This document shows, piece after piece, positions 36,298-45,826 of a stretch of DNA of 64,000 bases (the first letter of the stretch is position 1; each line of letters begins with the position of its first letter). Where the stretch lies: NCBI GenBank assembly GCA_020248865.1, contig JADCGS010000008.1:1-64000 (forward strand), in the 5' to 3' direction. This DNA is from Burkholderiales bacterium. GTDB taxonomy: Bacteria; Pseudomonadota; Gammaproteobacteria; Burkholderiales; Burkholderiaceae_F. The translations under genes and the position numbers were made by a program. The notes under the pieces were generated by a model. The model did not search any database and was not told the DNA's origin. It worked only from the letters and a program-made list of their open reading frames with translations.

Positions 36298-36900
36298 TCA
36301 GAAGGAACCGTACTGGAGCCAGCGGTCGATCTGGTCGAGCCGGTCGTGGCCCCAGAACGGCTCCTGGTCGACGAACACGAAGGGCGCCCCGAAGACGCCG
36401 CGGGCGATGGCCTCGTCGACCCGTGCCTTCAGGCGGTCCTTGATGGCCGGCTCCTGCGTGCCCGCCCGCAGGTCGGCGCCATCGATGCCCAGCTCGGTGG
36501 CGATTTCGCCCACCACGACCGGTTCGCCGATGTTGCGCCCTTCGGCAAAGTAGGCGCGGAAGACCTTGTGCACGAAGGGCACCGACTTGGCCGATCCATT
36601 GCCCTGCAGCCACAGCAGCGCCCGCGCCGCGGTCACGGTGCCGACCGGAAACGGCGTCGGCATCCGGAAGGCCACACCATGGAAGCGCGCGCTGCGCTCG
36701 AAGTCGCGGCGCGAATAGTCGCCCTTGACGGGCACCTCCACCAGCGGCGCCATCCCGGTGACCTTGAACGCGGCCCCCAGCAGGATCGGCTTGTAGGCCA
36801 CGCTGCGCCCATGGCGGGTGGCCACCGCCTCGATCTTCTCGGACAGCAGGTACGAATAGGGGGAGGAGAAGTCGAAGAAGAACTCGATGGGTGCGGGCAT
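36298..36900 (-). CDS. DsbA-fold 2-hydroxychromene-2-carboxylate isomerase family protein
   Basis: A 200-residue thioredoxin-fold protein. The N-terminal EFFFDFSSPYSYLLSEKIEA has the Ser at the glutathione-activating position, and GVFGAPFVFVDQEPFWGHDR is the conserved C-terminal segment. This is closer to the canonical HCCA isomerase family than the one at 21108-21791. There are no aromatic ring-cleavage genes nearby, so the substrate is unknown. Confidence 0.85.
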   Translation of the reverse strand: MPAPIEFFFDFSSPYSYLLSEKIEAVATRHGRSVAYKPILLGAAFKVTGMAPLVEVPVKGDYSRRDFERSARFHGVAFRMPTPFPVGTVTAARALLWLQGNGSAKSVPFVHKVFRAYFAEGRNIGEPVVVGEIATELGIDGADLRAGTQEPAIKDRLKARVDEAIARGVFGAPFVFVDQEPFWGHDRLDQIDRWLQYGSF

Positions 36901-36963
36901 GCGGGCTCCGGCGCCGGGCAGGGCCGGATTGTCGCACCGCCGTGGGAGGGCGCCGGCCCTGGA

Positions 36964-37473
36964 CTACCGGATGTCGCAGCGCATCATCACCGAGAAGTTG
37001 CCGCTGAGCCCGGCGCTGTCGGCTGGCCTGCCCTGGCTCAGGCGCGTCGACAGCCGCAGCATCGGCGCCATGCAGCGCTGCGAGTCGAAGCCTGCCGCAC
37101 GCATCCACTGGCGCAGCGTTTCGGACTCGAAACCCAGGTATCGGTGCGGGCGGCGGGGACGCCCGTCGGCCAGCACCGCCGCAGGCGGCGCCAGTTCGAG
37201 GATCTCGGCGCGTGCTGCGCTCGCCGCCGGCAGCAGCCAGTGCTCGGCTCTGCCTTCGTCGGGCCGGTGCGCGGAGGGTGGCGGGGCGATGAGCGCCGCT
37301 GCCGGCCGATCCGACTGCATCCACTGCGCCAGCGACAGCGGCGAGTGGGCCAGCGGCGCCATGGTCAGCTCGCTGGCCGGCACGCCGGGCGGCGCGCCGG
37401 CCAGACTGGCAGCCAGCGCGGCTGCAATCCCGCTTGCCCTCAATCTCAGTGCGGGCTTGCGACATCGGTTCAT
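36964..37473 (-). CDS. Exported protein of unknown function
   Basis: A 169-residue protein with a probable signal peptide (RLRASGIAAALAASLAGAPPG). The body has no motif I recognise; it contains two Cys-poor mixed segments and ends GNFSVMMRCDIR. It stands alone between the isomerase gene and an intergenic region of about 265 bp in which I see nothing specific. Confidence 0.55.
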   Translation of the reverse strand: MNRCRKPALRLRASGIAAALAASLAGAPPGVPASELTMAPLAHSPLSLAQWMQSDRPAAALIAPPPSAHRPDEGRAEHWLLPAASAARAEILELAPPAAVLADGRPRRPHRYLGFESETLRQWMRAAGFDSQRCMAPMLRLSTRLSQGRPADSAGLSGNFSVMMRCDIR

Positions 37474-37738
37474 CGGCCTCCCTCTCCCCGGATGGCGTGC
37501 CAAAACCTAATCCCACGATGCAGGCTTTGCCCGAGCCTACGGCCGACTGGCAGCGGTGACCACCACGGCGTCAGCCCAGTGACAGGTTCTGGAGAGTGGC
37601 TAGTTCTTCTCGCGGCCCGCCCTCCCGCAGGCACGCCATCAAGCCGAGCGACGGAGGCGCCGAAAGACGGGAGGGTTTTATCCCTTTACCCTGCCCGTTC
37701 AAGGCGGACCCTCTGCCAAAATCCGGCCGGGACGGTGG

Positions 37739-38659
37739 ATGCGCATGGCAACTGGGGTCTTCATCTTTGGTGTGGCGGCGGTTCTTCTGCTGGCGGCCTT
37801 TTGGGCGGTCCTGCGGACGCGCCGCATCCGTGCCGCCAGCCGCGCCCGCGAAACCAAGGCGCTCGCTGCCATGGCGAGTCGCGACGCTGCCGACAGCGAC
37901 GGCGAAACCCTCTTCGCTGGGGTGCGCACGCAGCAGTCATTGAGCGGTGGCATTGAGGTTGCCGAGGTCGTCGACCTCGATGCCTTGCTGGGGGGGCTTC
38001 CCAAGGGTGATGCCGACCGCGCCCGTGCACGGCTGGAAGGACCGACGGAGTTCAACGTTGGTGCCATCGAAACCTATCCCGCGGCGCCGGCGCGCACCCC
38101 GCTTCTGCCGCCGGGTTCCGGGTCCTTGCCGACGGCGGCAGCCAGGCCGGCGCCGGCGTCAGTCACGACAGCAAGAGTGGGGTCGCCCAGTGGCGCTGCA
38201 GCCGGCCGGCCGGTTACGCCGGCCACGTTGCCGGCGGCCTCCTCAGGCCGGCCGCCGCGTGTGGGCGATGATGTGCCGCTGCGCGAATTGGCGCTTGCCT
38301 GGTTCGAGGCACGCGGCTATCGCAGCGCTCCGGCGTCGGCCGCCGTGCGCCCGATCGAGGTGGTGTTGCGCCACAAGGCCAGTCCGGCGCGGGCCTATGC
38401 CGTGGTGGTGGAAACGCAGCGCGTGACAGCCGAGCGGGTGCAGGCGCTGCGGATCCAGGCCCGCGAGATCGGCCTGATGCGCCTGCTGGTAGTCGCGGCT
38501 GCGGGTGCCGAGCCGCGCGCCGCCGCGGGCATGAAGGGCGTGCGGGTGATGGATCGGTCGGCGCTGGATGGCGAGTTCAGCCAACTCGATCTGGCCGTGG
38601 CCGCAAAGATCATCGCGGTGGCGCGCAAGCGCTCCGGCGTTGTCGCGGCGCCGCGCTGA
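37739..38659 (+). CDS. Membrane-anchored protein with C-terminal restriction-endonuclease-like domain
   Basis: A 306-residue protein. One N-terminal membrane helix (about 3-22) is followed by a long Ala/Pro-rich linker (about 110-175). The C-terminal domain of about 110 residues (AWFEARGYRSAPAS, PIEVVLRHKASPARAYAVVVE, RVQALRIQAREIG) has the strand-rich pattern of Mrr/RecB-like nuclease folds without clear catalytic residues. This is a weak impression. A terminator-like hairpin follows. Confidence 0.6.
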   Translation: MRMATGVFIFGVAAVLLLAAFWAVLRTRRIRAASRARETKALAAMASRDAADSDGETLFAGVRTQQSLSGGIEVAEVVDLDALLGGLPKGDADRARARLEGPTEFNVGAIETYPAAPARTPLLPPGSGSLPTAAARPAPASVTTARVGSPSGAAAGRPVTPATLPAASSGRPPRVGDDVPLRELALAWFEARGYRSAPASAAVRPIEVVLRHKASPARAYAVVVETQRVTAERVQALRIQAREIGLMRLLVVAAAGAEPRAAAGMKGVRVMDRSALDGEFSQLDLAVAAKIIAVARKRSGVVAAPR

Positions 38660-38717
38660 CGACCATCCCTTGCCGAGCGCGTCCAGCGCGACCGGCCCGG
38701 GCAGTAGTCCCAAAGCA

Positions 38718-38739
38718 AAGGGCCGCAACAGCGGCCCTT
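38718..38739. terminator. Terminator-like hairpin
   Basis: AAGGGCCGC (38718-38726), loop AACA and GCGGCCCTT (38731-38739). It stands between two convergent genes. The T-run is short, so efficiency is uncertain. Confidence 0.6.
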
Positions 38740-38767
38740 ACTCCTGTACTCGGACACCTGCCCGACG

Positions 38768-38908
38768 CTACATCTTGCTGCGCTTCTTCATCCATTCCTC
38801 GGTGAATCGATCCGCGGCTTCCTGTTCACGCATGCCCATGGTCATCGTCCAGTACAGGCCGCCGATCACCATGACCGTCGGCAGCAGCCCTAGCAAAAGT
38901 TTTTCCAC
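38768..38908 (-). CDS. 46-residue single-helix membrane protein
   Basis: The GTG start at 38908 has AGGAGG six bases upstream. The peptide is one membrane helix (LLLGLLPTVMVIGGLYWTM) followed by a charged tail rich in Glu, Arg and Lys (EEWMKKRSKM). It is a convincing small gene by ribosome binding site and amphipathic tail, but of unknown family. Confidence 0.65.
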   Translation of the reverse strand: MEKLLLGLLPTVMVIGGLYWTMTMGMREQEAADRFTEEWMKKRSKM

Positions 38909-39214
38909 CTGATACCTCCTGTCGGAAGAGTGGATAGCGTAAAGAGCGCGGGGCCGCGCTGCGCTCCGGACTTTCCCCGGGTGCGGACGAGCTTGCGCGG
39001 CGCGGCCGGCCCGGTCCCGTGAACCGCGGCGCCGTGTCGGCTGCCCGCGGCGGCGCAGCCACGGTCGCCTTGCTGCCCCGGCCGGGACCTTTGTCGGTTC
39101 GTCCCGTCGTGGATTGCCGCGGTCACTCTGCAAGAGGACGCAAGCGCGCGCGTTGGCCTGAAACCGGTTCGGTCGGTCGGAGCAATCCGGGCGTGCTCGG
39201 CGCCGGCAGCGGCG

Positions 39215-39312
39215 ATCTTGCACATGGGTTCGCCGATGCCCGCGGTCATTGGCTGCGCCCCCTGGTCGCGCAACCGGGCCAGCGCGGGCGTGCGCGCAAG
39301 TCCGCGTCCCTT
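39215..39312. repeat. Diverged internal fragment of the MITE-like element
   Basis: GTTCGCCGATGCC, TTGGCT and CGCGCAA blocks, and the final TCCGCGTCCCT, follow the order in 57022-57120 of the complete element. The inverted end with GAAACATCC is not preserved. Confidence 0.5.
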
Positions 39313-39671
39313 AAAGAAACGTTCTGTAAGTCATTGTTTTCTTTGTGAGCACCGGTCGCCGCCGGCGGCGGCTGGGATGCTGGGAAGAACCGGCCGGCCG
39401 GGCACTTGAGCAGCATCGCGTTGGGGCGCGCGCATCCGCAGATGCAGACCGGGATTGACTGGATTCGGGCGCGACTGTGCCGATGCGGGACGGCACCTGT
39501 GCCGCGACCTTTGGACCGGAATGGCAAGCCGGCTCGACCTCGCGCCGGGCGGATTCCAGCGGCCCGCCCCAGGCAAGCTCGGCCGGGTCTCCCCGGCATG
39601 CGGCACCGTGACTCCGATCGACCGACCGGGGCGAGTCCTGTCTCAAACCGCCGGCCGATGTGGCGAGATGA

Positions 39672-39733
39672 TCCGATGGTCCGATGGGTCCGATGGATCC
39701 GATGGGTCCGATGGATCCGATGGATCCGATGAT
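39672..39733. repeat. 9-bp tandem repeats
   Basis: About seven units of TCCGATGGG/TCCGATGGA stand in tandem, the first one base short. On either strand they would code for Gly-Ser-Asp, Trp-Ile/Val-Arg or Ile-Gly-Ser/Pro repeats, but no gene around them is convincing. Confidence 0.8.
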
Positions 39734-39850
39734 CTGCCGCGGCTGGCAGCGGCGCGCCATGACCGTGCGCCCAGCCGTCAGCGTCCGATCACGCTCGAAC
39801 CGGGTGCAGTCGCGGCGCGGCTCAGCCGGCGCCGCGCCTCGCCACGGCAC

Positions 39851-40093
39851 CTACTGCTTGGGCGGACCGGCCTCAAGTTCGGCCAGGCGCTTCTCCAGCG
39901 CTTCGAGCTTGGCGCGCGTGCGTGCCAGCACCTGCGCCTGGGTGTCGAACTCCTCGCGTGTCACCAGGTCCAGCTGCGCGAATTGCTGAGTCAGCAAGGC
40001 CTTCATGTTCCTCTGCAGGTCGCCCGCAGGCGTGTGCTCCAGCAACGCGCTGACGCGCCTTTGCAGGTCTTCGAGAAAGCTGAAGCGGTCCAT
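39851..40093 (-). CDS. ubiK: Ubiquinone biosynthesis accessory factor UbiK
   Basis: An 80-residue protein of the BMFP/YqiC (UbiK) family. The N-terminal MDRFSFLEDLQRRVSALLEH and KALLTQQFAQLDLVTREEFD are typical. The C-terminal half is a coiled coil (ARTRAKLEALEKRLAELE). UbiK supports the Ubi complex for ubiquinone synthesis under air. It is divergent from the torF-glnK-amtB operon. Confidence 0.9.
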   Translation of the reverse strand: MDRFSFLEDLQRRVSALLEHTPAGDLQRNMKALLTQQFAQLDLVTREEFDTQAQVLARTRAKLEALEKRLAELEAGPPKQ

Positions 40094-40148
40094 CAGGCCT
40101 CCGATAGCGGATGATCGGCGAGTCTAGTTGAGCGCACCGGGAAGATCA

Positions 40149-40175
40149 GCGCACGCACTACCTTAGTGCGTGCGC
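40149..40175. promoter_or_regulatory. Putative NtrC enhancer site
   Basis: Perfect 12-bp arms GCGCACGCACTA and TAGTGCGTGCGC are separated by CCT. The centre GCACTA-CCT-TAGTGC resembles known NtrC sites such as GCACTATATTGGTGC. It lies about 80 bp upstream of the sigma-54 promoter, a usual enhancer distance. Confidence 0.6.
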
Positions 40176-40243
40176 ACCGTTTTGTGGTTGCCAATGCGCG
40201 GCGCGGGTGCCAGGCGAGGCACGGCCAAGGTCTATTGGGCAAA

Positions 40244-40259
40244 TGGCACGCATATTGCG
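40244..40259 (+). promoter_or_regulatory. Sigma-54 (RpoN) promoter
   Basis: TGGCACG-CATA-TTGCG matches the -24/-12 consensus (TGGCACG-N4-TTGCW) closely with correct spacing. It is 63 bp before torF and would drive torF-glnK-amtB under nitrogen limitation. Confidence 0.85.
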
Positions 40260-40321
40260 AGATCGCCGTCGGGTTCGCGTGAAACACTACCGGGTTTGTC
40301 CCAACCCACGAGGAAAATGCC

Positions 40322-41116
40322 ATGAGAAATGCCCTCCGCGCCTGCGCCGCTGCCGCTCTGCTGTCGACCCCGCTGTTTGCTCAAGCCCAGGCCAAGGCCG
40401 AGCCTGACTTCACGGTCTCTGGCAACGCCGGCCTGTTCAGCGACTACCGCTTCCGCGGGTTCTCGCAGACCGGCTACTCGTTCGCCTTCCAGGGCGGCTT
40501 CGACATCGCCCACAAGTCCGGCTTCTACATCGGCAACTGGAACTCCAACGTCGAGCAGGGCCTTTACAACGGCGCCAGCCTGGAGATGGACGTTTATGCC
40601 GGGTACAAGACTACGTTGGGCGATCTCGGTTTCGATGTCGGGTACCTCTACTACTACTACCCGAAAAGTGGTGCCCTCGGCACCACCAAGGTGAAAAACG
40701 GCGAGGTCTACTTCGGCACCAGCTACGGCCCGCTGTCGGCCAAGTTTTTCTACGCCACCACGCCGTTTTTCTCGCTCGGTGAGCCGCCCACCGCGGGCAA
40801 CGCCGACACCAAAGGTTCCTGGTACCTCGACCTGACCGGCAACTTCGATCTCGGCAGCGGCTGGGGCCTGGTGGCCCACTATGGTTATCAGAAGATCGCC
40901 AAGTCCGACGTGTTGTTCCGCCAGGGCATCGTCGGTGAGGACACCGATTCGATCGCCGACTACCGCGTTGGCCTCACGAAGGACGCGGGCGGGTGGCTGC
41001 TCGGCGCGAACTACGTGGGCACGAATTCCAAGAACTACTTCAAGACCGCCGAGTCCGGCTTCACCAAGGGTGCCGGCAAGGGCGGCCTCGTCTTCAGCGT
41101 CGCCAAGACGTTCTAG
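40322..41116 (+). CDS. TorF-family putative outer-membrane porin
   Basis: A 264-residue beta-barrel protein with a signal peptide (AAAALLSTPLFAQAQA) and the TorF start GNAGLFSDYRFRGFSQTG. Alternating aromatic strands (YLYYYYPKSG, SVAKTF C-terminal Phe) fit an outer-membrane barrel. TorF-type porins often precede glnK-amtB in Burkholderiales. The sigma-54 promoter upstream suggests a role in uptake of nitrogen compounds. Confidence 0.85.
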   Translation: MRNALRACAAAALLSTPLFAQAQAKAEPDFTVSGNAGLFSDYRFRGFSQTGYSFAFQGGFDIAHKSGFYIGNWNSNVEQGLYNGASLEMDVYAGYKTTLGDLGFDVGYLYYYYPKSGALGTTKVKNGEVYFGTSYGPLSAKFFYATTPFFSLGEPPTAGNADTKGSWYLDLTGNFDLGSGWGLVAHYGYQKIAKSDVLFRQGIVGEDTDSIADYRVGLTKDAGGWLLGANYVGTNSKNYFKTAESGFTKGAGKGGLVFSVAKTF

Positions 41117-41521
<405 letters not shown>

Positions 41522-41540
41522 CCGCACAAGGATGACGCCC

Positions 41541-43073
41541 ATGAAGAAGCTCTTTGCCATGCTGCTCACCGCCGGCGCCCTTGCGCTAGGCAGCATCACG
41601 CCGACCGCCGTGCTCGCGCAGTCAGCCCCGGCTGCAGAAGTCAAGAAGGACGCGTCCAAGGCGCCCGAGGCGGCGGCTCCGGCGGCGGCCCCGGCCGCTG
41701 CCGCCGCGGCCCCGGCCGAGGAGAAGAAGGTCGAGGAGGCGCCCAAGCCGCCCAGCGTCAACAAGGGCGACACCGCCTTCATGTACACGGCCATCATCAT
41801 GGTCATCCTGATGACCATCCCGGGCCTCGCGCTTTTCTATGGTGGCCTGGTACGCAGCAAGAACATGCTGAGCGTGCTGATGCAGGTGTTCGTCACCTTC
41901 TCGCTGATCAGCGTCCTGTGGGTCATCTACGGCTACTCGCTCGCCTTCACCGGCGGCTCGCCCTACATCGGCGGCCTGTCGAAGATGTTCCTGTCGGGCG
42001 TCGGCAACGACTCGGTGGCGGCAACCTTCAGCAAGGAGACCTACATTCCCGAGCTGGCCTTCATCGCGTTCCAGTGCACCTTCGCGGCCATCACTTGCTG
42101 CCTGATCGTCGGCGCCTACGCCGAGCGCATGAAGTTCTCGGCGGTGCTGCTGTTCATGGTGATCTGGTTCACGTTTGCCTACCTGCCCATGGCGCACATG
42201 GTCTGGTACTGGGACGGCCCGGACGCAATCAAGGACCAGGCCACTTTGGACCAGGTGATCGCCAATGCGGGCCTGCTCTGGGGCAAGGGCGCACTCGACT
42301 TCGCCGGCGGCACCGTGGTGCACATCAACGCCGGTGTCGCCGGCCTCGTCTGCGCCTACATGCTCGGCAAACGGATCGGCTACGGCAAGGAGTCGATGGC
42401 GCCGCACAGCCTGACGCTGACCATGGTCGGTGCCGCGCTCCTGTGGGTGGGCTGGTTCGGCTTCAACGCCGGCTCCAACCTGGAAGCCAACGGCGTGGCG
42501 ATGTTTGCCTTCCTGAACACGATCCTGGCCACGGCCTGCGCGGTCCTCGCCTGGACCTTCGCCGAGTGGATGATCAAGGGCAAACCGAGCATGCTCGGCG
42601 CGGCCTCGGGCGCGGTGGCGGGGCTGGTGGCCATCACGCCGGCCTGCGGCTTCGTCGGCGTGATCGGCGCGATGGTGATCGGCCTGGCCTCGGGCCTGCT
42701 GTGTCTCTGGGGCGTCACCGGGCTGAAGAAGCTGCTGGGTGCGGACGACGCGCTCGATGTCTTCGGCGTGCATGGCGTGGGCGGTATCGTCGGTGCGCTG
42801 CTGACCGGCGTGTTCGCCTCGCCGTCGCTCGGCGGCCAGGGCATCTGCAACTACATCACCAACAAGTGCGGCGACCTGGCCGACTTCCCGGGCATCGGCA
42901 CGCAGGTCTGGATCCAGTTCCAGGGCGTGGTGGTGGCGATCGTGCTGTCAGCCGTGGTTGCGTACGTGGCGCTGCTGATCGTCAAGGCGCTCGTCGGCCT
43001 GCGTGTGTCCGAGGAAGAGGAGCGCGAGGGTCTGGACACGTCGTCCCACGGCGAATCGGCGTACAAGTACTGA
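41541..43073 (+). CDS. amtB: Ammonium transporter AmtB
   Basis: A protein of about 510 residues with an exported signal (MKKLFAMLLTAGALALGSI) and an Ala/Pro/Glu-rich leader of about 45 residues, followed by 11 helices. The pore motifs AFIAFQCTFAAITCCLIVGA, GGTVVHINAGVAGLV (first His of the pore pair) and FGVHGVGGIVGALLTG (second His) are intact. The start at 41541 is preferred because AAGGA is eight bases upstream. It is part of the nitrogen-controlled operon with torF and glnK. Confidence 0.94.
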   Translation: MKKLFAMLLTAGALALGSITPTAVLAQSAPAAEVKKDASKAPEAAAPAAAPAAAAAAPAEEKKVEEAPKPPSVNKGDTAFMYTAIIMVILMTIPGLALFYGGLVRSKNMLSVLMQVFVTFSLISVLWVIYGYSLAFTGGSPYIGGLSKMFLSGVGNDSVAATFSKETYIPELAFIAFQCTFAAITCCLIVGAYAERMKFSAVLLFMVIWFTFAYLPMAHMVWYWDGPDAIKDQATLDQVIANAGLLWGKGALDFAGGTVVHINAGVAGLVCAYMLGKRIGYGKESMAPHSLTLTMVGAALLWVGWFGFNAGSNLEANGVAMFAFLNTILATACAVLAWTFAEWMIKGKPSMLGAASGAVAGLVAITPACGFVGVIGAMVIGLASGLLCLWGVTGLKKLLGADDALDVFGVHGVGGIVGALLTGVFASPSLGGQGICNYITNKCGDLADFPGIGTQVWIQFQGVVVAIVLSAVVAYVALLIVKALVGLRVSEEEEREGLDTSSHGESAYKY

Positions 43074-43110
43074 GCGAGAGCGGGGCCCCGCCCCGTGTCA
43101 CGGTGGAGGC

Positions 43111-43134
43111 AAAGGGCCGCGCATGCGGCCCTTT
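43111..43134 (+). terminator. Terminator of the amtB operon
   Basis: AAAGGGCCGC (43111-43120), loop GCAT, GCGGCCCTTT (43125-43134): a perfect 10-bp stem ending in TTT. Confidence 0.8.
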
Positions 43135-43485
43135 GCCTTGGATCTGCGCACTCGTCGGCCCGCCCGCTGGCCAGACCCCAACGTGCCTCGCTCCTCCCGC
43201 CGTCGAGCGCGCCGGCCGTCGCAGGTCCTTGGCCTACGTGCCCATGGCACGAACGTTGCACGGCGTTCCATCGTGTCTCCCTAGCTCGCCGATCTGCCCC
43301 GCTGTGCGGTGCAGACGCACCAAGGCGATTTCAAGGCGCCTCCTCGCGGGGCGTTTTTTTTCTCCGCCGGTTCCGGCTTGCCTGCCGCGCGGACGGCCCA
43401 CTGTGCGCCCTTGGCTACAATCCGTATCCCAAGGCGCAGCGTTTCGTGATTTGTCACATGGGGTCGCGAGCGCGGATCTGACCGC
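43135..43485. other. Intergenic region with an orphan terminator and gshA promoter
   Basis: No gene was found in these 350 bp. A TACAAT -10-like box at 43416-43421 stands 65 bp before gshA. A strong intrinsic terminator at 43336-43361 has no gene upstream of it, since amtB already has its own. A small RNA ending there is possible. Confidence 0.45.
43336..43361 (+). terminator. Orphan intrinsic terminator with T8
   Basis: GCGCCTC and GGGGCGT arms (with wobble pairs) enclose a CTCGC loop and are followed by eight T. It is about 200 bp after the amtB terminator. Confidence 0.7.
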
Positions 43486-44835
43486 ATGCAGACTTCTGGT
43501 GGTACCCCGCCTGTTCCGCACCTGACCACGGCGCTGGCCGGTCCGCTGCGGGAACTGGAGCGACGCATCCTCGACTCGATGCCCGCCATCGAGCGCTGGT
43601 TCCGTCTGTTCTGGCAGGACCACACGCCCCCGTTCTACGGCTCGGTGGATCTGCGCAACGCCGGCTACAAGCTGGCGCCGGTGGACATGAACCTGTTTCC
43701 GGCCGGGTTTAACAACCTGTCGGATGAAATGCTCCCCTGTGCCGTGCAGGCCGCCCAGTCGGCCGTGGAGCGGCTCTGTCCGGATGCGCGCAATCTGCTG
43801 CTGATTCCCGAGCGGCACACGCGCAACGTCCACTACCTCGGCAATGTGGTCCGCCTGGCGCGCATCCTCGGCACCGCCGGGCTGCAGGTGCGCGTGGGCA
43901 GTCTGTCGGCCGAGGTGACCGCACCGGTGGTCCTCGACCTGCCTGGAGGCGAGCAACTCCGACTGGAGCCGCTGGCGCGGCACAACGGGCGGGTGGGCCT
44001 GTCCGGCTTCGATCCCTGCGCCATCCTGCTCAACAACGACCTGTCGGCCGGCACCCCGCCGATCCTGCGCGACCTCGACGGCCAGGTGCTGGTGCCGCCG
44101 CTGCACGCCGGCTGGACGGTGCGGCGCAAGTCGCACCATTTTGCCGCCTACGACGAGGTGGCCGACGAGTTCGCCCGGCTGCTGTCGATCGACCCGTGGA
44201 TGGTCAACCCGTACTTCGCGCGCTGCTCGGCCGTCGACTTTCACGCGCGCGAAGGCGAGGACTGCCTGGCCGAGAGCGTGGACCTGGTGCTGTCGCGCAT
44301 CCGCGCCAAGCACCGCGAGTACGGCATCGACGAGGCGCCGTTTGTCATCGTCAAGGCCGATGCCGGCACCTATGGCATGGGCATCATGACCGTGCGCGAC
44401 GCCAGCGAGGTGCGCGACCTCAACCGCAAGCAGCGCAACAAGATGGCGGTGGTCAAGGAGGGCCTGCAGGTCTCCGACGTCATCATCCAGGAAGGCGTGC
44501 CGACCCGTGAGCGCGTGGACGACGGCGTGGCCGAGCCGGTCGTCTACATGGTCGACCGCTTCGTGGTGGGCGGCTTCTATCGCGTGCACAAGGAGCGCGG
44601 CATCGACGAGAACCTGAATGCGCCGGGCTCGCACTTCGTGCCGCTGGCGTTTGCGCGCCCCTGCAACCTGCCCGACTGCAGCGCGCAGCCGGATGCCGCG
44701 CCGAACCGTTTCTACAGCTACGGCGTGGTGGCACGGCTGGCGCTGGCGGCGGCGGCGATCGAGCTCGAGCGCACGGCGCACCTGCTGCCGGCTCCCGCCG
44801 CGCCGGCGGCCGACGACGCGGCCGTGGCGAGCTGA
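43486..44835 (+). CDS. gshA: Glutamate--cysteine ligase
   Basis: A 449-residue ligase of the type frequent in beta- and gammaproteobacteria (distinct from E. coli GshA): RWFRLFWQDHTPPFYGSVDLRNAG, KLAPVDMNLFPAGFNNL, and the ATP-grasp-like VIVKADAGTYGMGIMTVRDA. It makes gamma-glutamylcysteine, the first step to glutathione. gshB follows three bases after the stop. The product could also feed EgtB of the ergothioneine pathway. Confidence 0.92.
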   Translation: MQTSGGTPPVPHLTTALAGPLRELERRILDSMPAIERWFRLFWQDHTPPFYGSVDLRNAGYKLAPVDMNLFPAGFNNLSDEMLPCAVQAAQSAVERLCPDARNLLLIPERHTRNVHYLGNVVRLARILGTAGLQVRVGSLSAEVTAPVVLDLPGGEQLRLEPLARHNGRVGLSGFDPCAILLNNDLSAGTPPILRDLDGQVLVPPLHAGWTVRRKSHHFAAYDEVADEFARLLSIDPWMVNPYFARCSAVDFHAREGEDCLAESVDLVLSRIRAKHREYGIDEAPFVIVKADAGTYGMGIMTVRDASEVRDLNRKQRNKMAVVKEGLQVSDVIIQEGVPTRERVDDGVAEPVVYMVDRFVVGGFYRVHKERGIDENLNAPGSHFVPLAFARPCNLPDCSAQPDAAPNRFYSYGVVARLALAAAAIELERTAHLLPAPAAPAADDAAVAS

Positions 44836-44838
44836 CCG

Positions 44839-45795
44839 ATGGCGCAGGGCCTGTCGCTGCTGTTCATCCTCGACCCGCTCGGCGAGCTGAAGGCCTACAA
44901 GGACTCCAGCGTGGCGATGATGCGCGAGGCCGCGCGGCGCGGCCACGACGTCTGGGCCTGCCTGCAGCCGGCGCTGCGCTGGCGCGACGGCCGCGTGACC
45001 GCCACGGCGCACCGGCTCGAGCTGGGCGCCGACGACCACGACTGGTACCGCGTCGTCGAGACCGGCAGCCACGAGCTGTCGAGCTTCGACGCGGTGCTGA
45101 TGCGCAAGGACCCGCCCTTCGACAGCGAGTACCTGTACTCGACGCACCTGCTGGAGGCCGCCGAACGCGGCGGGGCGCGCGTATTCAATGCCGCGCGTGC
45201 CCTGCGCGACCACAACGAGAAGCTGGCGATCACCGAGTTCGCGCAGTTTGCGGTGCCGACCCTGGTCGCACGCGAGCCCGAGGCCCTGCGCGCTTTCCAG
45301 GCCGAGTTCGGCGACGTGATCCTCAAGCCGCTCGACGGCATGGGCGGCGCCGGCATCTTCCGCGTGCGCACCGGCGACCCCAACCTGAACGTCATTCTCG
45401 AGACCATCACCCAGCTCGGAACGCGCACCGTGATGGCGCAGCGCTATATCCCGGAGATCAGGGACGGCGACAAGCGCGTGCTGCTGATCGGCGGCCGGCC
45501 CGTGCCGCATGCGCTGGCGCGCATTCCGCAGCCGGGCGAGTCGCGCGGCAACCTGGCCGCCGGCGGCACCGGCCGCGCGCAGCCGCTGTCGGAGTCCGAT
45601 CTGCGGATTGCCGCGGCGCTCGGCCCGGTGCTGGCCGCGCGCGGCCTGCTGCTGGTCGGGCTGGACGTGATCGGCAGCCACCTTACCGAGATCAACGTCA
45701 CCAGTCCGACCTGCTTCGTCGAGATCACGCAGCAGACCGGCTTCGATGTCGCCGCCATGTTCATCGACGCGCTCGAGCAGGCGGTGGCGCGATGA
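44839..45795 (+). CDS. gshB: Glutathione synthetase
   Basis: An ATP-grasp enzyme of 318 residues. FILDPLGELKAYKDSSVAMM, RKDPPFDSEYLYSTHLLEAA, ILKPLDGMGGAGIFRV and INVTSPTCFVEI are diagnostic. It joins gamma-glutamylcysteine and glycine. It is cotranscribed with gshA. Confidence 0.95.
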   Translation: MAQGLSLLFILDPLGELKAYKDSSVAMMREAARRGHDVWACLQPALRWRDGRVTATAHRLELGADDHDWYRVVETGSHELSSFDAVLMRKDPPFDSEYLYSTHLLEAAERGGARVFNAARALRDHNEKLAITEFAQFAVPTLVAREPEALRAFQAEFGDVILKPLDGMGGAGIFRVRTGDPNLNVILETITQLGTRTVMAQRYIPEIRDGDKRVLLIGGRPVPHALARIPQPGESRGNLAAGGTGRAQPLSESDLRIAAALGPVLAARGLLLVGLDVIGSHLTEINVTSPTCFVEITQQTGFDVAAMFIDALEQAVAR

Positions 45796-45826
45796 CGGTG
45801 CCGTGCGCACCGGCAGGGCAGCCGCG

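Larger units (their letters stand above)
38909..39850. other. Gene-poor region with repeat fragments
   Basis: About 940 bp without a supported gene. It contains a diverged fragment of the MITE-like element (39215-39312) and a 9-bp tandem array (39672-39733). Long frames here lack ribosome binding sites and family motifs. It may be a decayed insertion site. Confidence 0.6.

Noticed and set aside
39311-39850. A 179-codon minus-strand frame containing Gly-Ser-Ile-Gly-Pro repeats
   Set aside because: No ribosome binding site, no family, and the repeat part is explained by the 9-bp array.
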